A program made the position numbers and the translations under genes. The notes below the pieces were generated by a model that worked only from the letters and a program-made list of their open reading frames with translations, did no database searches and was not told the origin of the DNA. Positions 29,303-36,728 of a stretch of DNA of 36,728 bases are shown here, piece after piece. The stretch is taken from assembly GCA_023264155.1 (NCBI GenBank), contig JALQTD010000004.1, positions 1 through 36,728 of the forward strand, read 5' to 3'. This stretch comes from Flavobacteriales bacterium (GTDB lineage Bacteria; Bacteroidota; Bacteroidia; Flavobacteriales_D; Sanyastnellaceae). Position 1 is the stretch's first letter. Every line of letters starts with the position of its first letter.

Positions 29303-31402
29303 TTATCCCTTCGCTTCAGCGATGACTTTTTCTGCCACGTTGTTCGGTGCCTCTGAGAAGTGGCTGAACGACATGGAAGAGGTGGCACGACCTGAGGTCA
29401 ACGTACGGAGGTCCGTCACGTAACCAAACATTTCAGACAACGGAACCTTTGCGTTCACAATCGTCTTGCCTGCGCGTTCACCCGTGCCTTCAATCAGCGC
29501 ACGGCGCTTGTTCAAGTCACCGATGACGTCACCCATGTTCTCGTCTGGTGTGACCACCTCCAACTGCATCATCGGCTCGAGGATCTTCGGCTGGCAGTGC
29601 TTCACCGCATTGCGGTAAGCCATCTTCGCTGCCAATTCGAATGACAACTGGTCCGAGTCAACGGCGTGGAAACTACCGTCTACGAGCTCAACTGCCATGC
29701 TGTCCATTTGGTAACCCGCAAGCACACCGTTCTTCATGGCCTCTTCGAAACCCTTCTGAACAGACGGAACGAATTCCTTCGGCACGTTACCCCCTTTCAC
29801 TGAGTTGGTGAAGACCAAACCTGGCTTCTCCGGATCCGGTGAAGGACCGATTTTGACGATGATGTCCGCGAACTTACCGCGACCACCCGACTGCTTCTTG
29901 TACACCTCGCGGTGTTCGGTTGAACCCGTGATGGCTTCCTTGTAGTTTACCTGGGGAGCGCCTTGGTTGCACTCCACCTTGAACTCGCGGCGAAGGCGGT
30001 CCACCAAGACTTCGAGGTGCAATTCCCCCATGCCCGAGATGACCGTTTGGCCCGTCTCTTCGTCCGTGCGAACGCGGAACGTGGGGTCCTCTTCAGCGAG
30101 CTTGTACAAGCCGTTGGACAATTTGTCCAAATCCGCCTGCGACTTCGGCTCAACTGCGATACCGATGACCGGCTCTGGGAAGCTCATGCTCTCCAACACC
30201 ACCTCATGTCCTTCAGCACACAACGTGTCACCGGTCTTGATGTCCTTGAATCCAACCACGGCACCGATGTCACCTGCTTCGAGGACGTCGATGGGGTTCT
30301 GCTTGTTCGAGTGCATCTGGAAGATGCGGGAAATGCGCTCCTTCTTGCCTGAACGGGTGTTCTGCACGTAAGAACCTGCAGGCAACATGCCCGAGTACGC
30401 ACGAACGAAGCACAAACGTCCCACGAAGGGGTCGGTGGCGATCTTAAATGCCAAACCAGAGAACGGCTCGTCCGGATCGGGCTTGCGAATGATTTCCTTC
30501 TCCTCGTCGTCCACCGCGTGACCGACAATGGCCTCCACGTCGTACGGTGAAGGCAAGTACATCATCACCGCGTCGAGCATGGTCTGCACCCCCTTGTTCT
30601 TGAAGGCAGAGCCGCACAAGATGGGCGTGATTTGCATGTCGATGGTTGCCTTCCGGATAGCGTTCTCAATCTCGTCTTGGGTCAAGCTATCGGGATCCTC
30701 AAAGAACTTCTCGAGGAGCGCCTCGTCCTGTTCTGCAACGGACTCGATGAGCTTCTCGCGGTATTCTGCGACGGTGTCAACCAAGTCAGCAGGGATTTCC
30801 ACCTCGTCCCAGGTCATTCCCTTGTCCTCCTCGTTCCAGATGAACGCCTTGTTTTGGATCAAATCGACCACACCGCGGAAATCATCCTCAGCGCCGATTG
30901 GAATTTGCAACGGAACGGGGTTCGCTCCGAGCATCTCCTTGATCATGTTCAACACGTTGAAGAAGTCGGCACCTGAACGGTCCATCTTGTTGACGAAACC
31001 GATGCGCGGCACCTTGTACTTATCTGCCAAGCCCCAGTTCGTTTCCGACTGAGGTTCAACGCCAGACACTGCACAGAACAACGCCACCGCACCATCCAAC
31101 ACGCGCAATGAGCGCTCCACCTCCACCGTGAAGTCCACGTGACCTGGGGTGTCAATGATGTTGATCCGGTATTGGTTGTCGCGGAAGTTCCAGAAACACG
31201 TGGTTGCAGCAGACGTGATCGTGATGCCACGCTCCTGCTCTTGCTCCATCCAGTCCATCGTAGCTGCACCGTCGTGTACCTCACCGATTTTGTGAGAAAT
31301 ACCGGTGTAGTACAGGATGCGCTCCGTGGTGGTCGTCTTTCCCGCATCCACGTGGGCCATGATGCCGATGTTGCGGGTGAAATTGAGGTCTCTCTTTGCC
31401 AT
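29303..31402 (-). CDS. fusA: Translation elongation factor G
   Basis: This 699-residue GTPase drives ribosomal translocation and, with RRF, recycling. G motifs: AHVDAGKT (16-23), RGITI (58-62, switch I Thr), DTPGHVDF (84-91), NKMD (138-141). Domains II to V follow; the domain IV region carries [32 protein letters not shown] and the C-terminus [23 protein letters not shown]. Being the canonical fusA between rpsG and rpsJ, it is taken as the housekeeping EF-G. Gap to rpsG is 28 bases. Confidence 0.98.
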   Translation of the reverse strand: MAKRDLNFTRNIGIMAHVDAGKTTTTERILYYTGISHKIGEVHDGAATMDWMEQEQERGITITSAATTCFWNFRDNQYRINIIDTPGHVDFTVEVERSLRVLDGAVALFCAVSGVEPQSETNWGLADKYKVPRIGFVNKMDRSGADFFNVLNMIKEMLGANPVPLQIPIGAEDDFRGVVDLIQNKAFIWNEEDKGMTWDEVEIPADLVDTVAEYREKLIESVAEQDEALLEKFFEDPDSLTQDEIENAIRKATIDMQITPILCGSAFKNKGVQTMLDAVMMYLPSPYDVEAIVGHAVDDEEKEIIRKPDPDEPFSGLAFKIATDPFVGRLCFVRAYSGMLPAGSYVQNTRSGKKERISRIFQMHSNKQNPIDVLEAGDIGAVVGFKDIKTGDTLCAEGHEVVLESMSFPEPVIGIAVEPKSQADLDKLSNGLYKLAEEDPTFRVRTDEETGQTVISGMGELHLEVLVDRLRREFKVECNQGAPQVNYKEAITGSTEHREVYKKQSGGRGKFADIIVKIGPSPDPEKPGLVFTNSVKGGNVPKEFVPSVQKGFEEAMKNGVLAGYQMDSMAVELVDGSFHAVDSDQLSFELAAKMAYRNAVKHCQPKILEPMMQLEVVTPDENMGDVIGDLNKRRALIEGTGERAGKTIVNAKVPLSEMFGYVTDLRTLTSGRATSSMSFSHFSEAPNNVAEKVIAEAKG

Positions 31403-31430
31403 GATCGAGGCGATGTGTCAGTTCAATGAA

Positions 31431-31898
31431 TCAGAAACGGAAGTGAGAGAATGCCTTGTTCGCCTCCGCCATGCGGTGCGTGTCCTCCTTCTTCTTGAAG
31501 GTTGCGCCCTCTTCCTTAGTAGCAGCGATGATTTCAAAGGCCAAACGATCGGCCATCGTCTTCTCGTTGCGCTTGCGAGCGTATCCAATCATCCACTTCA
31601 TCGCCAAGCTCTGACGGCGCGCGTCACGAATCGGCTGAGGGATTTGGAACGTGGCACCACCTACACGGCGGCTGCGCACTTCGACGCCCGGCGTCACGTT
31701 CTCCAAAGCTTTCTTGAACATCTCGAGGCCATCCTCCCCGGTGCGTTCCTGGACACGGTCCATCGCCTTGTAGAAGATGTCAAAGGCAACGCTTTTCTTG
31801 CCGTCCAACATCAGGTTGTTTACGAAGCTGGTCACCAACGTGCTGCCAAACCGTGGGTCAGGCAAAATCAGGTGCTTCTTAGGTACTCTCCTTCTCAT
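31431..31898 (-). CDS. rpsG: 30S ribosomal protein S7
   Basis: This 155-residue S7 organises the 16S 3' domain and the E site. MRRRVPKKHLILPDPRFGSTLVTSFVNNLMLDGKKSVAFDIFYKAMDRV and NVTPGVEVRSRRVGGATFQIPQPIRDARRQSLAMKWMIGYARKR match the family. Six bases after rpsL. Confidence 0.98.
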   Translation of the reverse strand: MRRRVPKKHLILPDPRFGSTLVTSFVNNLMLDGKKSVAFDIFYKAMDRVQERTGEDGLEMFKKALENVTPGVEVRSRRVGGATFQIPQPIRDARRQSLAMKWMIGYARKRNEKTMADRLAFEIIAATKEEGATFKKKEDTHRMAEANKAFSHFRF

Positions 31899-31904
31899 AG
31901 CGGA

Positions 31905-32285
31905 TTACTTCTTAGCTTTTGGACGCTTGGTTCCGTACTTCGAACGGCGCTGGGTGCGGCCTTCGACGCCCGCGGTATCCAAGGCACCACGGACAATGTG
32001 ATAACGCACACCCGGCAAATCCTTCACACGACCGCCGCGCACGAGCACGATGCTGTGCTCTTGGAGGTTGTGACCTTCACCGCCGATGTAGGCGTTGACT
32101 TCGTTGCCGTTCGTGAGTCGCACACGGGCGACTTTCCGCATAGCGGAGTTCGGCTTCTTAGGTGTCGTCGTGTAAACACGGACACATACTCCGCGGCGTT
32201 GCGGACAAGAGTCCAAAGCGGCAGACTTGCTCGTCTGTGGCTTTGTAATACGACCCTTACGGATGAGCTGCTGGATGGTAGGCAT
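31905..32285 (-). CDS. rpsL: 30S ribosomal protein S12
   Basis: This 126-residue S12 is part of the decoding centre. [79 protein letters not shown] are intact. The lysines of TTPKKPNS and GRVKDLPG, sites of streptomycin-resistance mutations elsewhere, are the wild-type residues. It is the first gene of the 33-gene operon, behind the best promoter in the window. Confidence 0.98.
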   Translation of the reverse strand: MPTIQQLIRKGRITKPQTSKSAALDSCPQRRGVCVRVYTTTPKKPNSAMRKVARVRLTNGNEVNAYIGGEGHNLQEHSIVLVRGGRVKDLPGVRYHIVRGALDTAGVEGRTQRRSKYGTKRPKAKK

Positions 32286-32345
32286 TCGTCCTATGAATCA
32301 AATTTCGGTTGTGCATAAAATCTTCTCCCCCACAATAAGGGGCTG

Positions 32346-32375
32346 CAAAAGTAACAGAGAACGCGTGAAAAACAA
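32346..32375 (-). promoter_or_regulatory. Promoter of the str-S10-spc-alpha operon
   Basis: On the minus strand TTG (32375-32373), 19 bases, then TACTTTTG (32353-32346), a perfect TAnnTTTG with the standard Bacteroidota spacing. The start of transcription would fall near 32338-32342, leaving a ~55-base leader whose first bases can fold as CCCC-N7-GGGG (32328-32342). No Shine-Dalgarno precedes the rpsL ATG. Confidence 0.6.
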
Positions 32376-32462
32376 TACCCTAGCGCGCCTTTTTCCCCAC
32401 TTTCTTTCTCACGGCCAAAAAGTTGCCGCAAAGTTGATGAAGAATCGTCCGAACCGAGGCGT

Positions 32463-32470
32463 TAACTTCG
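32463..32470 (+). promoter_or_regulatory. Near-consensus -7 box abutting uvrD
   Basis: TAACTTCG matches five of six fixed positions of TAnnTTTG and lies 4 bases (tgtc) before the GTG at 32475. No well-spaced TTTG upstream. Confidence 0.35.
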
Positions 32471-32474
32471 TGTC

Positions 32475-34826
32475 GTGGAATTCTTGAACGAACTGAACGA
32501 AGCCCAACGGGCGGCGGCGACCCACGTGGATGGGCCAATGATGGTGATCGCTGGGGCGGGATCCGGGAAAACGCGGGTCTTGACGTACCGGATTGCCTAT
32601 TTGATAGAGCGCGGGGTGGATCCGTTTTCGATTTTGGCCTTGACGTTTACGAACAAAGCCGCGCGCGAGATGAAAGAGCGCATCGGGAAAGTCATCGGCG
32701 AGAGCGAGGCGAAGAACATCTGGATGGGCACCTTTCACAGCGTCTTTGCCCGCATCCTGCGCTCCGAAGCAGAACGCATCAACTACACCCGGAATTTCAC
32801 CATTTACGACACCGCCGACAGCCGCTCCCTCATTAAGGACATCATCAAGGGCCTCAACCTCGACGACAAGGTTTACAAGCCCGCCAGCGTGCAAGCCCGC
32901 ATCTCCGGGGCGAAGAACAACCTCATCGACGCCACCGGTTACGCTGACCACCCCGAGATCCAGTCCGAGGATGCCCAAGCCGGCCGGCCGCACATCGCGA
33001 CCATCTACCAGCATTACGAGTCGCGGTGCTTCCGCGCCCAGGCCATGGACTTCGATGACCTGCTGTTCAAGATGAACATCCTGCTCCGCGATTTCCCCGA
33101 CCTCTTATATAAGTACCAGTCGAAGTTCGCCTACCTGATGGTGGACGAGTACCAGGACACGAATTTTGCGCAGTACCTCATCATCAAGCAGCTCGCGGCC
33201 CAGCGGGAGAACATCTGCGTGGTGGGCGATGATGCGCAGTCGATTTACGGCTTCCGGGGGGCGAACATTGAGAACATCCTGAATTTCAAGCACGATTTCA
33301 AAGCGGTTAAAACCGTCAAACTGGAGCAGAATTACCGTTCCACGCGGGCGATTGTGGAGGCTGCGAACTCGGTGATTGCACACAATAAAGACCAAATCCC
33401 GAAATCGGTTTGGACCGAAAACGGCGACGGCCGCCGCATCCAAATCAACCGCCACTACACGGACAACGAGGAAGGGCGCCATGTGGCCACCCGCATCTTC
33501 GACATGCACCACCAGCAGCAAGTCCCGTTCAAGGACTTCGCCATCCTGTACCGGACGAATGCGCAATCGCGGGCCTTCGAGGAAAGCCTGCGCAAGCTCA
33601 ACCTCCCCTACCGCATCTACGGCGGCACCTCCTTCTATCAACGGAAGGAGATCAAGGACCTCATCGCCTACTTCCGACTTGTGGCGAACCCCCGGGACGA
33701 CGAAGCATTCAAGCGCGTGGTGAATTACCCCGCCCGCGGCATCGGAAAGAGCACGATGGACAAGCTCATCATCGAAGCGGGGGAACGCAATGCTGCGTTG
33801 TGGGACGTGGTGACGGACGAGTCCATGCCGCCCACCACCCTAAGTGGGGCGCCCTTGAAGAAGCTCCGCGACTTCACGAACATGATCCGGCGCTTCATGG
33901 CGGACATGGACCGGATGGCGGCCGACGAGCTCGCCCTTGAAATCGCCAAGCACTCCGGACTTGTCAGCGAACTCTACCGCGACAAGACGCCCGAAGGCGT
34001 GGCGCGCTACGACAACATCCAGGAGCTGTTGAATGGGGTGCAGGCCTTCGCTGAGCAGGCGCGGGAGGCGGACCCGGATGCACGCCCGACCCTCGGCGAC
34101 TTCCTGCTCGACGTGGCGCTGCTGACGGACGCCGACCAGGACGACGACGACCTGAACAAGGTGGCCATGATGACCATCCACGCCGCGAAAGGACTGGAAT
34201 TCAAGCACGTCAGCATCGTGGGCCTCGAAGAGAACCTCTTCCCGAGCCAAATGGCGATGCAGTCGCGGGCCGACCTCGAAGAGGAACGCCGGCTCTTTTA
34301 CGTCGCCCTGACCCGGGCGGAAGAAACATGCGCCCTGAGCTTTGCGCAGACGCGGTATCGGTTTGGCCAAGTCATCTCCGCGGAGCCCAGCCGCTTCATC
34401 GAAGAAATCGACGAACAGTACGTCGAATACAGCAACGCCAAGGCGGCCAAACCCACGCCGTTCGCCGGGGGCGCCTCCTTCGAGCAAGCGCGCAAGCAAT
34501 GGAAGCAAATGCCGAGCGCGGGCGGCGACACCGCCAAAGCCTTCGGCCGCCTCGCCGACAAAGCAGCCCCCAAGCCCGCTGCCGAGCGCCCCTTCCAACG
34601 GTCCTCCACGGGAGGCAAACTCAAACGCGTCGACCCGATCGGCGACGGCGGCGCCCTGCCGGATTTGCAAGAAGGCACCCTCGTTTCCCACGAACGCTTC
34701 GGCAAGGGGAAGATCGTCAAGCTCGAAGGCGCCGCGCCCAACACGAAGGCCACCGTATTCTTCCCGGAGGCCGGCACGAAACAGCTGCTCTTGAAGTTCG
34801 CGAAACTTACGGTGATCGAGGAATGA
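32475..34826 (+). CDS. uvrD: UvrD/PcrA-type superfamily 1 DNA helicase
   Basis: This 783-residue 3'-5' helicase acts in nucleotide excision and mismatch repair and in clearing stalled forks. Q-motif LNEAQRAA (7-14), Walker A AGAGSGKT (26-33), motif Ia TFTNKAAREM (57-66), Walker B DEYQDTN (224-230), motif III GDDAQSIYGFRGA (251-263), motif IV QNYRST (285-290), later TIHAAKGLEF and RLFYVALTRAEE (motifs V-VI). A linker of ~60 residues leads to a C-terminal Tudor-like module (GTLVSHERFGKGKIVKLEG...) that in PcrA/UvrD contacts RNA polymerase. The GTG start gives the correct N-terminus. Its stop overlaps the next gene by four bases. Confidence 0.96.
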   Translation: MEFLNELNEAQRAAATHVDGPMMVIAGAGSGKTRVLTYRIAYLIERGVDPFSILALTFTNKAAREMKERIGKVIGESEAKNIWMGTFHSVFARILRSEAERINYTRNFTIYDTADSRSLIKDIIKGLNLDDKVYKPASVQARISGAKNNLIDATGYADHPEIQSEDAQAGRPHIATIYQHYESRCFRAQAMDFDDLLFKMNILLRDFPDLLYKYQSKFAYLMVDEYQDTNFAQYLIIKQLAAQRENICVVGDDAQSIYGFRGANIENILNFKHDFKAVKTVKLEQNYRSTRAIVEAANSVIAHNKDQIPKSVWTENGDGRRIQINRHYTDNEEGRHVATRIFDMHHQQQVPFKDFAILYRTNAQSRAFEESLRKLNLPYRIYGGTSFYQRKEIKDLIAYFRLVANPRDDEAFKRVVNYPARGIGKSTMDKLIIEAGERNAALWDVVTDESMPPTTLSGAPLKKLRDFTNMIRRFMADMDRMAADELALEIAKHSGLVSELYRDKTPEGVARYDNIQELLNGVQAFAEQAREADPDARPTLGDFLLDVALLTDADQDDDDLNKVAMMTIHAAKGLEFKHVSIVGLEENLFPSQMAMQSRADLEEERRLFYVALTRAEETCALSFAQTRYRFGQVISAEPSRFIEEIDEQYVEYSNAKAAKPTPFAGGASFEQARKQWKQMPSAGGDTAKAFGRLADKAAPKPAAERPFQRSSTGGKLKRVDPIGDGGALPDLQEGTLVSHERFGKGKIVKLEGAAPNTKATVFFPEAGTKQLLLKFAKLTVIEE

Positions 34827-35479
34827 AACGGATGATGTTTTGGGGCGCGCTTGCCGTGCTCGTGGGCGGGTGTGAAAAACCCTCGACGGACTGCGTTTTG
34901 CACGTGGAAGTGGTGGACGCGGGGCACGACGTGGCGGCGCCGCCGCTCGAGGGGGCGGAGGCCACGTTCCGGCAGCAGCTGCTCGCGGGCGGGGTCTTGA
35001 CGAGCGCCTTCACGCCGGTGGCGGAGGGGGCGACGGATGTGCAGGGCGTGTGCGATTTGGCCTTCACGAAGGAGAATGCGCTCGCCTACCGGCTTGACCT
35101 GGAAGCAAGCGGCTACTTTTCACGCCAAATCCCGTGGAACCCCGACGATTTCCTGCCCGGCGAAACCCTCCCGCTCAGCACCGACCTCATGCCGCGCGCC
35201 ACTGTGCGCGTCCACCTCGAAGCGGGGCTGCTCGCCGGCCCGGGCGACGTCTTGCAATTTCGGACCCTGCACGTGCCGGGCGAATACCCCACGTGCGACA
35301 ACGGCTGGCGGACGTTCAACAGCGAGACCGGAGCGGACACGGCTTGGGTCTGCGACATGGAAGGCGGGGCGACGGTGGCCTACACGTATCAAGTGACGCG
35401 GGACGGGGAAACGTTGAATTACGTGGACTCCATCGTGGCTGCACGCTTCGAGGAGACGACCCTAAACGTGGTGTGGTGA
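34823..35479 (+). CDS. Lipoprotein of unknown function coupled to uvrD
   Basis: This 218-residue protein is not a family I recognise. MKRMMFWGALAVLVGGC is a lipoprotein signal with Cys17 lipidated. The mature part is beta-rich and acidic; residues ~25-100 (VLHVEVVDAGHDVAAPPLEGAEATF...YRLDLEASGYFSRQIPWNPDD) resemble a carboxypeptidase-regulatory or transthyretin-like sandwich in general character, which is inference. Two cysteines (YPTCDNGW, AWVCDMEG) could form a disulfide. The ATG overlaps the uvrD stop (ATGA) and its own stop overlaps the esterase start (TGATG). The long ORF-track version from 34328 is antisense-free but out of frame with uvrD and is rejected. Confidence 0.85.
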   Translation: MKRMMFWGALAVLVGGCEKPSTDCVLHVEVVDAGHDVAAPPLEGAEATFRQQLLAGGVLTSAFTPVAEGATDVQGVCDLAFTKENALAYRLDLEASGYFSRQIPWNPDDFLPGETLPLSTDLMPRATVRVHLEAGLLAGPGDVLQFRTLHVPGEYPTCDNGWRTFNSETGADTAWVCDMEGGATVAYTYQVTRDGETLNYVDSIVAARFEETTLNVVW

Positions 35480-36126
35480 TGGACGTGCAGCTGCAGGTGA
35501 CCGAATTCGAGGTGCCGAAGACGGCGCGGTATGCCGTGCTGCGGCCGGAGCGGCCGGTGGGGCGGATTTGGGCGCTGCACGGGTATGGGCAGCTGCCGGA
35601 GTTTTTCCTGCGACGCTTCCGGGGGGCGGCTGAAGCGGGCTGGGAAGTGATTGCGCCCGAAGGCCTGCATCGGTTTTACTTGGAAGGGACCTCGGGTCGC
35701 GTCGGGGCTTCTTGGATGACGAAGGAGGCCCGCGAGTCGGACATGGCGGACTATGTGCGCTACCTCGACGCCCTGCATGCCGCGCTTCCAGCGCAGGACG
35801 GCCCGAGCGTGTTGCTGGGCTTTTCGCAGGGCGTGGCCACGGCGGCGCGCTGGGCGTGCCGAGGCGCGGCGACGTTCGATGCCCATGTCTTCTGGGCCGG
35901 GGTCTTCCCGCCGGACCTGGACCTTGAGCAGGAGGTGGCGCCGCTCCGCAAGGTGCCGACGTGGGTGGCGTTGGGGGATGCTGACCCGTTCTTCAAGGAG
36001 GACCTGCTGACCGCCGCTTCGGAGCGGTTCACGTTGGCGGGCATTGACCACGATTTGGTCCACTTCAAAGGCGCCCACCACATCGATGCGGATGCTTTAG
36101 GCCAAATCCTCGCCTCCCTGCAATAA
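35479..36126 (+). CDS. Small alpha/beta-hydrolase, phospholipase/carboxylesterase type
   Basis: This 215-residue serine esterase has no signal peptide, so it is probably cytoplasmic. Oxyanion region ALHGYGQLPEFF (32-43), the family segment RVGASWMTKEAR (74-85), nucleophile elbow GFSQG with Ser116, acid in LGDADPF (Asp169), and base in KGAHHID (His200 or His201). The order and spacing fit the YpfH/carboxylesterase-2 type of small hydrolases. Natural substrate unknown. It starts on the stop codon of the lipoprotein gene and its last 30 bases overlap the end of the convergent minus-strand gene. Confidence 0.9.
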   Translation: MDVQLQVTEFEVPKTARYAVLRPERPVGRIWALHGYGQLPEFFLRRFRGAAEAGWEVIAPEGLHRFYLEGTSGRVGASWMTKEARESDMADYVRYLDALHAALPAQDGPSVLLGFSQGVATAARWACRGAATFDAHVFWAGVFPPDLDLEQEVAPLRKVPTWVALGDADPFFKEDLLTAASERFTLAGIDHDLVHFKGAHHIDADALGQILASLQ

Positions 36127-36728
36127 GCAGTCCGCCAGCTCCTTGCGCACCACATAAATGCTCCGACGCCGGTCCAGCGGATCACGCTGGCGCTCAATCA
36201 AATCGACCCCAACGGCGTCCTTGGACCACGCGTTCAACTCGTTGATGCAGCGGCTCCGGCGCGACCGCCGGGTCTCATCCGTCTCCAACTCGCCAAATCC
36301 GAGGGCCTCATCCAACTCGTGCACTTCAATTTGCCTGCCCACAAAGGGGGCCAACAACACCATGTTTCGGCGCACCGCATCCGGAACCTCCAACGGCAGC
36401 CCTTCAGGCTTCAACCGCCTCCTCCACACCAATGTGCCTAACCCAAAGGCCAATCCAAACCCGGAAACACTGGCCATGATCCACCAAGGATTGTACGCCA
36501 CAAAGGCTTCCCTCGGTTCCGCAGTTGGGCTCGGGAAAGGAATGAACAACCAGCGCCCATCCGGCTCCAACAACTCCACCCCTCCCAAGCCTGGTCGCGC
36601 GGCCAACACATGTTCCGGCCACTCGATGTTCTGGGTCGGAAAAAATGCATTGGATCGGGCATCAAGCCACCCAAACAACTCCCCGTCGTCAGACCACACA
36701 AACGCGGCCGCCCCGGTGGAAACCACAT
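36097..36728 (-). CDS. C-terminal part of a membrane protein with possible winged-helix-like tail (partial)
   Basis: The frame is open to the window edge, so the true start lies outside; the GTG in the ORF track is probably internal. Visible parts: an N-terminal beta-rich piece (AFVWSDDGELFGWLDARSNAFF; VELLEPDGRWLFIPFPSP), one transmembrane helix WWIMASVSGFGLAFGLGTLVWRR, then a ~100-residue cytoplasmic tail. The tail contains FVGRQIEVHELDEALGFGELETDETRRSRRSRCINELNAWSK...LIERQRDPLDRRRSIYVV, which resembles in pattern the C-terminal domains of Bacteroidota membrane-anchored regulators ending in DxxDRRxxxY. A sensor/regulator role is inference. It ends inside the 3' end of the esterase gene. Confidence 0.7.
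   Translation of the reverse strand, partial: VVSTGAAAFVWSDDGELFGWLDARSNAFFPTQNIEWPEHVLAARPGLGGVELLEPDGRWLFIPFPSPTAEPREAFVAYNPWWIMASVSGFGLAFGLGTLVWRRRLKPEGLPLEVPDAVRRNMVLLAPFVGRQIEVHELDEALGFGELETDETRRSRRSRCINELNAWSKDAVGVDLIERQRDPLDRRRSIYVVRKELADCLLQGGEDLA

Larger units (their letters stand above)
32286..32474. other. Divergent intergenic region between rpsL and uvrD
   Basis: This 189-base gap contains the rpsL promoter, its short leader and the uvrD start region. It is more AT-rich than the flanks and has T-runs (minus strand ggggaaaaaggcgcgc). No RNA gene was recognised. Confidence 0.6.

Noticed and set aside
32286-32345. Riboswitch or r-protein leader before rpsL
   Set aside because: Only a short CCCC/GGGG stem is visible; no known leader architecture could be recognised.
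33840-34691. 283-residue minus-strand ORF inside uvrD
   Set aside because: Shadow frame; uvrD motifs run through the whole stretch on the other strand.
34328-34822. Extended start of the lipoprotein ORF
   Set aside because: Arginine/proline-rich out-of-frame reading of uvrD; the lipoprotein signal begins at 34823.

Overview
The window looks like a chromosomal piece of a GC-rich member of the Bacteroidota, most likely Flavobacteriia/Flavobacteriales (lineage inferred, not proven). The evidence is: a secreted protein with a type A C-terminal sorting domain of the type IX secretion system, a GWxTD lipoprotein, a TlpA-like thioredoxin lipoprotein with a DUF4369-like N-terminus, the one-cysteine Bacteroidota form of L36, repeated TAnnTTTG (-7) promoter elements, and almost no Shine-Dalgarno sequences. 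No tRNA, rRNA, CRISPR array, transposase, phage gene or integrase was seen; the content is mostly housekeeping.

Layout. (1) 1-4023: a minus-strand Nif3-family gene that turns in-frame into malate dehydrogenase sequence in its last ~140 bases before the window edge (probable assembly chimera); then a plus-strand envelope cluster of lpxK (lipid A 4'-kinase), a thioredoxin-fold lipoprotein and an LpxH-type UDP-diacylglucosamine pyrophosphatase, ended by a bidirectional terminator. (2) 4108-9083, minus strand: a 1069-residue T9SS-exported BNR-repeat protein, lipA (lipoyl synthase) and a predicted envelope protein of unknown function. (3) 9153-11900: OsmC-like protein (+), a 39-residue micro-lipoprotein (-), GWxTD lipoprotein (+), rlmB (+). 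(4) 11902-14394, minus strand: eno and carA, each with its own candidate promoter. (5) 14504-32285, minus strand: one continuous str-S10-spc-alpha block of 33 genes from rpsL to rplQ. It carries ribosomal proteins, EF-G, SecY, methionine aminopeptidase, IF-1 and RNA polymerase alpha, with one clear promoter at the rpsL end and one hairpin terminator after rplQ. tuf (after fusA) and adk (between secY and map), found here in many other bacteria, are absent. (6) 32475-36126, plus strand: a UvrD/PcrA helicase, an unknown lipoprotein and a small serine esterase, chained by overlapping stop/start codons. (7) 36097-36728, minus strand: the C-terminal part of a membrane protein with a possible winged-helix-like tail, cut by the window edge.

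The most interesting non-gene signal is positional. Several first-in-transcript genes have a TAnnTTTG-like box 4-5 bases before the start codon (nif3, the TlpA-like gene, the 8304 gene, osmC, rlmB, carA, uvrD). This suggests leaderless or nearly leaderless mRNAs, whereas rpsL, eno and the T9SS protein have candidate promoters further upstream and so real leaders. The second item to check is the Nif3/malate dehydrogenase junction. No new defence, mobile or biosynthetic system was found.
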